Shown: positions 1-6,507, numbered from the stretch's first letter. The stretch: DNA of 7,751 nucleotides from Promethearchaeota archaeon (GCA_030615145.1 JAUWZT010000175.1:1-7751), one strand, 5' to 3'. Notes: a model not told the origin generated them from the sequence alone. Numbers and translations are program-made.

Positions 1-824
1 GATAAAGATAAAATAACCATAAGCAAGATTACCCAGATTAAATCTGCGCTTTTGATTACCTGAGATTGCTCATCTAAATAAGAAAAAATATCATAAAAAT
101 TTATTCCGGAGTCGTACATAAAACGTATTAATAACGAAGAAAAATTATCAATAATTATTAATCCTATACTGCCAATTCCGCCTATTAATAGCGCAATTAT
201 AAATGGTCTTGCTTTAAAATTTAACCTTAATTTTTGAAAATTATGTTTTTTTGAATAAATGTACCATAAGGGATACAACCCGAATATAAGGTCTGGAATT
301 TGACTTAATAGTATTGTTGTAATATTTAAATCAATTGGATCAGAGGAGTCTAATGGGAAAGCCACTAACATAGTAATTAGCAATCGAATGATGATATATG
401 CCATAAGGGAGTTACCAAAAACGCTAATTCCCTCTCTAAAATTCCAAGTATCTTTTTTTATTATAAATTTTTGTTCTGGCACTAACTTTTTTTTCGTAAA
501 GACATAGCCCGTTTTAATTAGAGGAGTTTCACTTGGTTTTGCTTTTTGAAGTTTTGGTATCATTTCTAGCTTAGTATTACATATAGGGCATTGTTCTAAT
601 ACAGAAGAGGTTATTATTGAACCACAACCAGAACATTTTCTTGAAGCAATTTTTTTTTGAGGTGGTTTTGCCCCTATTTTCTGAAGACGACTTTTTTCTT
701 TGCTTGGCTCGATTTTTATTACGAGTTTTCCACATTTAGGACAATAGATTTTGTTTTCTTCAATTCGGGTCCCACAGTACACGCAATGTTTTACTATTTG
801 CTGTTTTTCATTTTCTTTTGACAT
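1..824 (-). CDS. Double zinc-ribbon membrane protein, probable CPBP (CAAX-type) intramembrane protease, N-terminal part
   Basis: The first 274 codons are present and the gene continues past the left edge. The N-terminus carries two small zinc ribbons: C14/C17 with C28/C31 (CVYCG then CPKCG) and C64/C67 with C79/C82 (CSGCG then CPICN). A Lys-rich linker runs to about residue 130. Hydrophobic segments follow near 133-157, 168-190 and 207-225, with another starting near 262 at the edge. The stretch after the second segment, with KKHNFQKLRLNF before the third, resembles the basic loop of CPBP-family (type II CAAX prenyl endopeptidase-like) proteins. Their EExxxR and later His motifs normally follow the next membrane helix, so here they would lie outside the window. 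Family assignment is therefore an inference from topology. Zinc ribbons ahead of such domains are common in archaea and probably act in the cytoplasm. It may equally be an unrelated zinc-ribbon membrane protein. The start is the ATG at 824, with a TATA-like box about 55 bases upstream. Confidence 0.6.
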   Translation of the reverse strand, partial: MSKENEKQQIVKHCVYCGTRIEENKIYCPKCGKLVIKIEPSKEKSRLQKIGAKPPQKKIASRKCSGCGSIITSSVLEQCPICNTKLEMIPKLQKAKPSETPLIKTGYVFTKKKLVPEQKFIIKKDTWNFREGISVFGNSLMAYIIIRLLITMLVAFPLDSSDPIDLNITTILLSQIPDLIFGLYPLWYIYSKKHNFQKLRLNFKARPFIIALLIGGIGSIGLIIIDNFSSLLIRFMYDSGINFYDIFSYLDEQSQVIKSADLIWVILLMVILSL

Positions 825-874
825 TATACTCAAAAAATTAGGGCATTAATTTCTACCAAAGCAAACTTAGTTTA

Positions 875-883
875 TTATATAAA
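875..883 (-). promoter_or_regulatory. TATA-like box for the zinc-ribbon membrane protein gene
   Basis: On the minus strand this reads TTTATATAA, close to the archaeal TATA consensus. Placing transcription start about 26 bases downstream gives position 853 and a leader of about 29 bases before the ATG at 824. No clear Shine-Dalgarno sequence lies before that ATG. The rest of the 151-base gap to the GH57 stop codon shows nothing else I can name. Confidence 0.4.
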
Positions 884-975
884 TTAAAAATTATATAGTT
901 TATTGTTATTTGAAACAATCAAAGTAATATGGTAAACAATCGGGGAAATCATAGGAGTTAAGTATTCTAAAGTCT

Positions 976-2247
976 TTAACTCAAATCTTTTGATTTCAAT
1001 CTTATTGACTCTTTTATTTTTTTTTTAGTTATTGAGTAAATTTCCATAAGTAATAGATTATGATAAAATGATATCGAATCAAAATATCCTTCTCCTAAAT
1101 CAGATTGATTAGCGTGAACTAATGCCAGTTGAGCATTAAGAGCAGATCTCATAAGAAACTCAATTCCTTTATAAATTAAGTTAGGACTCCATGCCCCTCG
1201 AATAGGATTAGCCCACCATGTACTATCCGAACAAATTCCTTTATCATAAAACCATCTAGCTGTGTTATAATAATTTTCTACTTCCCAATCTTGAGTTAAA
1301 TCTAGGTTTTCTAACAAAGTCATTATATTATTTAAGCTTCTCATTATCTTCCAATATAACTTATGGATGCTATTATCAGGATGATCCCACAATGGGAACG
1401 GTATGTGTGCCTTTATATCCTCATGAGTAGTGCTCCAACTTGAATCTCGTGGAACTATTTTTTCTTTATGAATCGGAAAATATCTATCTAAATCGGATAT
1501 AAATACAATCTTAATTTCTTTCTGAGAGTTAATAAGTTCAAAAACTTTACTCAAAAAAGTTCTTTCATATTTCTTTATATGATGACCAAATGTCTCAGAA
1601 TCCATCGCAGTGATAATATATTTGTCTTTATCCTTAGTTCCTTTTTTGTCTTTAAAAATTTCATATAAATCTTTGACGAATTCTTTTGCATTAATATTGT
1701 TAAAGGAAATTTTGTTACTTAGAATATCGTCCCTAAAAAAAAGCTGTAATCCATTTGGAGAAGAATATATGAAATCATAGGGCCATTTTATTGGACAAGC
1801 TATTCCGCTCATTATTACCCATTTATAGCCTAACTGCCGAATAAATTTGGCAACTTTTGAGTTAATAGACATTTCGGGCGGAAAAAAACCCTTTCTCTCC
1901 CATTTTTGAAATTCCAACCTATTAATCTCCTCGTTTAATCGAATTTGGTTTTGAGCTTCTTTTTCTGGTATTAAGGGAAGAATAGGATGAAATTTTGCGG
2001 TTCCAAGAATTTCAATTTTGTCATCAGAAACTAAATTTTTTAATAACTCCAGTGTATCCTCTAAATCAAATTCATGGAACATTTCAATAAGATTACTATT
2101 TATGTTTAGACTGATTTTAATATTTTCATGCTCTTCTAACATAGAAAATAGAGGTTTATAACACTCTTTATTAATTTTTCGCAAAACGCCAACATCCTGG
2201 TATGGAGGTTGGTAAGCATGAAGCATTGGCGCCCAATAAATTGTCAT
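976..2247 (-). CDS. Glycoside hydrolase family 57 protein (alpha-glucan-active type, substrate unknown)
   Basis: A protein of 423 residues from the chosen ATG. The open frame extends three codons further to a TTG at 2256, but the family signature begins right after the ATG (MTIYWAPMLHAYQPP). Numbered from the TTG, the GH57 motifs are HAYQPP (13-18, the HxHxPP-like first region), GTAKFHPILP (85-94), GFFPPEMS (123-130) with E128 as likely nucleophile, and MDSETFGHH (218-226) with D219 as likely acid/base. The downstream SSWSTTHED and WWANPIRGAWSP stretches are typical of short archaeal GH57-like proteins. GH57 enzymes are retaining alpha-glycosidases or glucanotransferases, including amylases, 4-alpha-glucanotransferases and branching enzymes. 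No signal peptide is visible, so it probably acts in the cytoplasm on storage glucan. About 420 residues is short for the family and suggests just the catalytic barrel plus a helical C-terminus. The substrate cannot be read from the sequence. It lies downstream of DHQS II, with 60 bases between the two genes. Confidence 0.88.
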   Translation of the reverse strand: MTIYWAPMLHAYQPPYQDVGVLRKINKECYKPLFSMLEEHENIKISLNINSNLIEMFHEFDLEDTLELLKNLVSDDKIEILGTAKFHPILPLIPEKEAQNQIRLNEEINRLEFQKWERKGFFPPEMSINSKVAKFIRQLGYKWVIMSGIACPIKWPYDFIYSSPNGLQLFFRDDILSNKISFNNINAKEFVKDLYEIFKDKKGTKDKDKYIITAMDSETFGHHIKKYERTFLSKVFELINSQKEIKIVFISDLDRYFPIHKEKIVPRDSSWSTTHEDIKAHIPFPLWDHPDNSIHKLYWKIMRSLNNIMTLLENLDLTQDWEVENYYNTARWFYDKGICSDSTWWANPIRGAWSPNLIYKGIEFLMRSALNAQLALVHANQSDLGEGYFDSISFYHNLLLMEIYSITKKKIKESIRLKSKDLS

Positions 2248-2283
2248 ATTAATCAAAAGGTTTTTGTTTTATTTTATTAGGAT

Positions 2284-2291
2284 ATTATAAA
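2284..2291 (-). promoter_or_regulatory. Possible TATA box for the GH57 gene
   Basis: The minus strand reads TTTATAAT here, in the short gap after the DHQS stop codon. Predicted transcription start is near 2262, about 15 bases before the ATG at 2247. If real, GH57 can be transcribed on its own rather than only by read-through from DHQS. The region is so AT-rich that such a match could arise by chance. Confidence 0.33.
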
Positions 2292-2307
2292 TTTATTTAA
2301 TTAAATA

Positions 2308-3411
2308 TTATTTCTCCAAAATTGATTCTTTTATGGCAATTCCAAAATGAGTCGCTCCGGGTCCAATATGTACTAAAACCTCGTCACCAATTTTAATAGC
2401 AACAACAGATTTAGCTTTACCATCCGGAGCCACTAACCTAATTGTTTCGGCATTTTGACATATGCAACTCAGGGGGATTTTTTTGTTGCCTTCAGAAACT
2501 TCCAATTCAAATCTTAACATCGGTCGAATCTCTATTTTTACGCGTCCAATAGAAACAATTCGAGCTTCACCTTTATAATTTACAGCTAAGACTCTCTTAC
2601 CTCCTTTTAATTCGCTTAGGTAATTTGTTTGATAGATCATTTCAGAATCATCGTTAGGAACTAAGATATACGCTGATACATCTCCTGCGTTGACACGAAA
2701 TGGTCTAGAATTCACAAAAGTTGTTTCAAATGTTTCAGAATGTATAAGTACAAAACCACGTGCCGTTGAACCAACGAGAAATCCCTCCCCGGGTTGTAAT
2801 AAAGAAGTACTATCTACGCAAACTCTCTCGCTCTCAGGTATATTTTGTATTTTAGTTATTTTTGCTTTAGCTAATTCAATTTTAATCCCAGGTTGAATTA
2901 GTGATTTTAATTGAACGATATCATTGACATTTTTTGGAGTAATAAGGATTCCATCGACTCCTATTTCCAATGTTTTTAACATTAATTCAGCTTCTTCAAT
3001 GTCTTCAACCAAAGCAATTAGATCCGTATCGTTAGTATGCATTGCGGCTATAAGATTTTCAAAAGGTATAACTTTCCAATCTTTTGCTGATACTATTATA
3101 AAATCAACTTCTTTGGTTTTGGAAAGGTCTATTACTGCTTTTTCATCGTTTTTTAATTTTAATTCCATAAAAAAACCACAATTTACTCCTAACCTTTTTT
3201 CTTTTTTTAGTTGTTCTAAATTGCCAAAAATTAGATTTTTAGCGGGAATTTCAATGTTTTTGGTAAAAGTGTTAACTCGTTCAATTTTTTCTAATTCGGA
3301 ATAAGTTTCTTCAGAGAGCAAGAAATTTAGGAAATTCATGTTAAAAGCTTCTTGCACCAAATCTTTAAAATTGTCGGTCTTTTTTTCGAAATTTAAAATT
3401 ATTTTTTTCAT
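2308..3411 (-). CDS. aroB': 3-dehydroquinate synthase II (archaeal type)
   Basis: A complete 367-residue protein of normal family length. The archaeal DHQ synthase (MJ1249-type) performs NAD+-dependent oxidative deamination and cyclisation of 2-amino-3,7-dideoxy-D-threo-hept-6-ulosonate to 3-dehydroquinate. This replaces the first two bacterial shikimate steps. The family pattern is clear throughout: GVDGILITP (151-159), RVCVDSTSLLQPGEGFLVGS (196-215), a stretch with VLIHSET (221-227), SRPFRVNAG (235-243), NYLSELKGGKRVL (263-275), IGRVKIEIRP (288-297) and the C-terminal GATHFGIAIKESILEK. It is unrelated to bacterial AroB. It should act in the cytoplasm with an ADTH synthase (AroA'), which is not in this window. 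The gene is divergent from the ESCRT-III gene across 139 bases and is followed in the same direction by GH57. The start is the ATG at 3411, followed by a Lys-rich MKKIILNFEKK N-terminus as in homologues. No Shine-Dalgarno sequence is visible. Confidence 0.95.
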   Translation of the reverse strand: MKKIILNFEKKTDNFKDLVQEAFNMNFLNFLLSEETYSELEKIERVNTFTKNIEIPAKNLIFGNLEQLKKEKRLGVNCGFFMELKLKNDEKAVIDLSKTKEVDFIIVSAKDWKVIPFENLIAAMHTNDTDLIALVEDIEEAELMLKTLEIGVDGILITPKNVNDIVQLKSLIQPGIKIELAKAKITKIQNIPESERVCVDSTSLLQPGEGFLVGSTARGFVLIHSETFETTFVNSRPFRVNAGDVSAYILVPNDDSEMIYQTNYLSELKGGKRVLAVNYKGEARIVSIGRVKIEIRPMLRFELEVSEGNKKIPLSCICQNAETIRLVAPDGKAKSVVAIKIGDEVLVHIGPGATHFGIAIKESILEK

Positions 3412-3455
3412 TTATTATTGGACTCTAAAAGATTTATTGATTGAAATCATTTTAC

Positions 3456-3464
3456 TAAATTAAA
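3456..3464 (-). promoter_or_regulatory. Possible TATA box for DHQ synthase II
   Basis: The minus strand reads TTTAATTTA. This would put transcription start near 3434 and give a leader of about 22 bases before the ATG at 3411. It is a weak call because the whole divergent region is AT-rich. Confidence 0.28.
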
Positions 3465-3498
3465 TTCTATCAAATTTTTAAGTTAATAATATCATATT

Positions 3499-3507
3499 AA
3501 TAATATA
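3499..3507 (+). promoter_or_regulatory. Possible TATA box for the ESCRT-III gene
   Basis: The sequence AATAATATA would place transcription start near 3528-3530, leaving a leader of about 22 bases that contains the GGAG at 3535-3538. The box overlaps the second copy of a 10-base direct repeat, TTAATAATAT, at 3483-3492 and 3497-3506. Confidence 0.33.
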
Positions 3508-3534
3508 AGAGATACTAATAAAATTACTCTAAAA

Positions 3535-3538
3535 GGAG
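3535..3538 (+). promoter_or_regulatory. Shine-Dalgarno-like GGAG before the ESCRT-III gene
   Basis: AAAGGAGAG lies before the ATG at 3551, with about 12 bases between GGAG and the start codon, slightly longer than usual. It is the only clear ribosome binding site in the window and supports the ATG at 3551. Confidence 0.5.
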
Positions 3539-3550
3539 AGAATAGAAGTA

Positions 3551-4201
3551 ATGGCATTAAAAAAAAAACTTTTTCCCCGAAAAGGAAAAGAAAAAGATGA
3601 ATTAGTTATTAAAGCTAAATCACACATTAGAAAAATTGCATTAGCAAATAAAACTTACAATAAAAGAGCAGAGATTGCTAGAAAAAACGCTAAAATTGCA
3701 ATAAAGAGAGGAGAAAGAACTAGAGCTAAAAATTATTTAATTCAACACAAACAATATCAGTTGAAAGTAGATCGCGCAAACAACATTCGAGGTAGAATCG
3801 AAAGACAAATAGAAGCTATCGAAGAGGGTCAAATGATATCAATGACAGGCGATTTAATGGGCGGAATTAGGGACGAATTAAAAGTAATTGCCACGAAGGC
3901 ATCTCCTGTAAGAATTGCAGAGATAGCTGAAGATTCTGAGGCATATGTTGCGGAAATAGAGGAGTCTGCCGAAATCCTTGCCGGAGATCCCGAAATAGAT
4001 TTAGCAATCGATGTAACTGATGAATTAAACCAACTTGAAACTGAAATGCTATTAGAGCAAGGCGGTGCGATGCCAGAAGTACCTGTCGATGACTTACAAT
4101 ATCTGAGTGAGTTTGACGAGATGGAAGAAGAGACTGAAATAAAAACGAAAGCAAAATTAGAGGACGAAATAAACAAACTTCGAAAAGAATTAGAAAGTTA
4201 A
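3551..4201 (+). CDS. ESCRT-III (Snf7/CHMP-family) subunit, Asgard type
   Basis: A 216-residue protein with the ESCRT-III plan. A basic N-terminus (MALKKKLFPRKGKEK) leads into a long helical hairpin of about residues 16-115, and then into an acidic C-terminal half. The hairpin stretch RKNAKIAIKRGERTRAKNYL (44-63) matches the Snf7 pattern in which Ala/Lys/Arg-rich helix 1 turns at 'GD/ER.RA' into helix 2. The segment MTGDLMGGIRDELKVI (98-113) corresponds to helix 3. Family role, known from eukaryotes and from Asgard homologues: monomers polymerise into membrane-bound filaments that constrict and cut membranes and are disassembled by the ATPase Vps4. Residues 174-182 (MPEVPVDDL) resemble the MIM2 motif of CHMP6/CHMP4, suggesting the CHMP4/6/7 class. 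A last amphipathic helix (about 202-215) could be an MIM1-like element but does not match the strict consensus. No vps4 or ESCRT-II gene is nearby. It converges with the 698-residue zinc-finger/GRAM gene. Confidence 0.85.
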   Translation: MALKKKLFPRKGKEKDELVIKAKSHIRKIALANKTYNKRAEIARKNAKIAIKRGERTRAKNYLIQHKQYQLKVDRANNIRGRIERQIEAIEEGQMISMTGDLMGGIRDELKVIATKASPVRIAEIAEDSEAYVAEIEESAEILAGDPEIDLAIDVTDELNQLETEMLLEQGGAMPEVPVDDLQYLSEFDEMEEETEIKTKAKLEDEINKLRKELES

Positions 4202-4208
4202 TTTTTTT
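4202..4208 (+). terminator. T-tract terminator after the ESCRT-III gene
   Basis: Seven Ts overlap the end of the ESCRT-III stop codon region, which fits the T-rich terminators of archaea. A weak AT-only inverted repeat (AATTTT, loop TCAAG, AAAATT, at 4227-4243) lies in the same 61-base gap between the two convergent genes. Confidence 0.35.
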
Positions 4209-4262
4209 AAACTTATTCTCTTTACCAATTTTTCAAGAAAATTTTGATTAGTACTGGACTTC

Positions 4263-6359
4263 TTAGGTAAAATATCTTTTTCTATCGAATTTTTTGGCAT
4301 TTCTTCTTAAAAATTCTTCTTCTTGCATCTCTTCGTCGATCGTTTCAATTTTTTTTTCAATCGTGTAGAAATCCTTTTGTAAGTTCTTAAAATTTTTAAA
4401 GAAATCAATTTCAGAAATATTTCCAGATTCAAATTTTGATTCTAACGTTTTTAAAGTTTCTTCGAGACTATATTTTTCTTTTTCCAATTCAAACATTTTA
4501 TTACGTCTCATTTTATTCATTTTCTTTGTATTAGGTCTTGGGAGATCATTCGGTTGATTTGGCATATAGTCATTATTAAACAATTCTGAAAGATGATTCC
4601 TCGAATATTCGTTATATTGTGGCATTTGTCTAACTCTTTCATTCAATCGATAATAGGCAGGTTCGTACGATCGTTCATCAAAATTATTTCTATATAATGG
4701 ATTAGAAGAAGGGGCGCCGGATCTTTGCAATTGTTCTAATTTTCTCATTAGAAAGTTTTTCTCTTCAACATCAGAAAAATTGTTTTTATATCCGCTATTA
4801 GACCTTATAGGATCGTAATTCTGTATCCTACCGGACTCATACAAATTCTGCAAAAAGAATTCATTTTGATTGTGCCTTATTGTGTTGCTGTAATGGTTTA
4901 AATCTTCAGGAGTTTGAATTTGGCCGAATCCTTGATTAGAAAATCCAACATTTTTTTGATAAAGCAATGGATTTCCAGGCACATTTTTATAATTTTGATA
5001 AATATTAAATGGATAACTAAAATTATTTGGATAGGTGGGCTGATTTTGATTATATGGAGCTTGAAGTGATATTTGATTTGGTAAATTCCTTAGATTTTGA
5101 TTAAATAATGGGTTAGCATTTTGGTGATTAACGAGTACATTATTCGAATTAACATTATTATATTGGCATTTTATACTAAAGAAAGAATTTATTGTTTCCT
5201 CAATATAATTGGTTAAATCGCTCAAATCGACATCGATATCGTAAAGTTTTTTCGCTGCCACTTTATCATACACAATAGTTTCATCAAAACTTCTGGCTAG
5301 TAGAATATAATCTAATACTCGCGAAATTGAGTTTGTAGGAAGTGTGAATTCATATCTGCCATAAGGAAATTCGATATAAAGTTTTTTAAACAGTTTACCT
5401 TTTATTTTAACGCTAGTTAAATCTTTAACTGGCGCTTTAAAAATACCTTTTTTCTTTCTCTTTAATCTTCCATATTCATGAACAAACGATAAGTCAAAAT
5501 TAGTAATAAACAGAATACCTTTATCTTTTTTGTATTTATCTTCTGTGTTAAGACCATTCGCTAATTTTGCATATATCGCATAAACGGGTTTTTCATCTTC
5601 TGCTAAATTGAGAAATTTAATATAGTTTTTGAAGTAAAATGTGATCTTGTCTATGAAAATAAGATTTTTTAATAGGTTATCTATGCTAGTATTTATTGTT
5701 TTTACATTACTCTGAATAAAATCAGTTATAGAATTATAACTTCTATTTAAATTTTCTAAAATGTCTTCTATAATTCTTATATTAGAATTCTGTTGAGTGT
5801 AAATATTAAAAAAATATTCTCTATTTATAGATAAATGTTGGATTAGATTGTGTATCTTTTCAAGAAGATTTTCTTTTGCGTATATAAATAATTTAAAGAG
5901 CGCTAAGAGGTCGGATTCCATTTTAGGATAATGAAAACACCTTATAGGAGGCGCTCTTGCATCAAATACTCTCTGTCTTATCATATAAAGGGAATTTACT
6001 ATATCCCTAAATGGATCAATAAAGGAGCGTGCATTTTTAATTAATTCTAAAAATTGTTTTTCTAAATCTTCCTTCTTTTCGTAGATATTAATAATTTGAT
6101 GAGAATGACATTTGGGACAAGATTTTAAAAGTTGGTTCGTTTTGATTATATGCTCTTTTCCACAATCGTTACAAATCTTTTGCTTACTTGATCCTGAGAG
6201 AGCAATATTTTTTGAATTGCAATCTTGACTAACATAAGAATCGACTTTTTCTTCGTGAAGGCAATCAGAACAACAACTAACGCCACATTTTTCACAATAA
6301 TACGCTATCTTCACGTTTCGCTGGCAAAAATGACATATTTGGAAGTGTTGCTCCGACAT
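4263..6359 (-). CDS. Multidomain protein: FYVE-like zinc finger, helical region, GRAM/PH-like domain, N/Q-rich linker, C-terminal helices
   Basis: A complete 698-residue protein that I do not recognise as a named family. Residues 9-66 hold CxxC pairs at C9/C12, C22/C25, C30/C33 and C63/C66. The CxxC-x4-CxxC core recalls FYVE and other treble-clef fingers, but the basic RRHHCR motif for PI3P is absent. C81/C84 add another CxxC. Residues 95-255 look all-helical, with no membrane segment. Residues 257-352 resemble a GRAM/PH-like domain: GILFITNFDLSFVHE, a basic RLKRKKKG loop, an APVKDLTSVKIKG strand, KLYIEF, then a closing helix RVLDYILLAR. Residues 398-615 are low complexity, about 30% Asn+Gln by hand count, with many Tyr and Pro. 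Residues 622-680 are charged helices with an ESGNISEIDF turn. No signal peptide is seen, so it is cytoplasmic. Its convergent ESCRT-III neighbour suggests, but does not prove, a membrane-adaptor role analogous to Vps36 (GLUE plus zinc fingers) or Vps27. A TATA box 25 bases before the ATG suggests a leaderless mRNA. Confidence 0.85.
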   Translation of the reverse strand: MSEQHFQICHFCQRNVKIAYYCEKCGVSCCSDCLHEEKVDSYVSQDCNSKNIALSGSSKQKICNDCGKEHIIKTNQLLKSCPKCHSHQIINIYEKKEDLEKQFLELIKNARSFIDPFRDIVNSLYMIRQRVFDARAPPIRCFHYPKMESDLLALFKLFIYAKENLLEKIHNLIQHLSINREYFFNIYTQQNSNIRIIEDILENLNRSYNSITDFIQSNVKTINTSIDNLLKNLIFIDKITFYFKNYIKFLNLAEDEKPVYAIYAKLANGLNTEDKYKKDKGILFITNFDLSFVHEYGRLKRKKKGIFKAPVKDLTSVKIKGKLFKKLYIEFPYGRYEFTLPTNSISRVLDYILLARSFDETIVYDKVAAKKLYDIDVDLSDLTNYIEETINSFFSIKCQYNNVNSNNVLVNHQNANPLFNQNLRNLPNQISLQAPYNQNQPTYPNNFSYPFNIYQNYKNVPGNPLLYQKNVGFSNQGFGQIQTPEDLNHYSNTIRHNQNEFFLQNLYESGRIQNYDPIRSNSGYKNNFSDVEEKNFLMRKLEQLQRSGAPSSNPLYRNNFDERSYEPAYYRLNERVRQMPQYNEYSRNHLSELFNNDYMPNQPNDLPRPNTKKMNKMRRNKMFELEKEKYSLEETLKTLESKFESGNISEIDFFKNFKNLQKDFYTIEKKIETIDEEMQEEEFLRRNAKKFDRKRYFT

Positions 6360-6379
6360 ATTTAATTTTAAACCCGACC

Positions 6380-6387
6380 TATTTAAA
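6380..6387 (-). promoter_or_regulatory. TATA-like box for the 698-codon gene, probably leaderless
   Basis: The minus strand reads TTTAAATA, centred about 25 bases before the ATG at 6359, so transcription should start at or next to the start codon. No Shine-Dalgarno sequence lies between. The remaining sequence up to the eL33 stop codon (6388-6516) shows nothing recognisable apart from a T-tract on the eL33 side. Confidence 0.42.
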
Positions 6388-6507
6388 TTAAAAAAAAACT
6401 ATTTTTGATCGCTTTATCAACAGAAATAGATGAAAATATAGTATTAATTTAGGTATGTTATTGAAATATTACGAAAGAAGTCCTTATAATTCGTGAGAAC
6501 AATACTT

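Noticed and set aside
2248..2256. TTG start three codons upstream of the GH57 ATG
   Set aside because: The ATG at 2247 leads directly into the family signature and gives a more natural leader from the possible TATA box. The TTG cannot be fully excluded.
2690..3304. Two plus-strand ORFs (68 and 126 codons) inside the DHQ synthase region
   Set aside because: They lie antisense to a strongly conserved enzyme, have Ser/Ile-rich compositions typical of shadow frames, and show no family motif.
3555..3568. Run of ten As at the start of the ESCRT-III gene as a frameshift site
   Set aside because: The frame through the run gives a sensible basic N-terminus (LKKKLF) that continues into the conserved hairpin, so no frameshift is needed.
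3829..4176. Two minus-strand ORFs (115 and 95 codons) opposite the ESCRT-III gene
   Set aside because: They are antisense shadows. One is a Ser-rich complement of the acidic ESCRT-III tail, and neither has a start context or recognisable motif.
4148..4198. MIM1 motif at the ESCRT-III C-terminus
   Set aside because: The helix EDEINKLRKEL is amphipathic and Leu-rich, but its spacing does not fit the (D/E)xxLxxRLxxL(K/R) consensus.
6267..6335. Classic B-box zinc finger at the N-terminus of the 698-residue protein
   Set aside because: The spacing lacks the His ligands in the expected B-box places. The CxxC-x4-CxxC core fits a FYVE/treble-clef pattern better.
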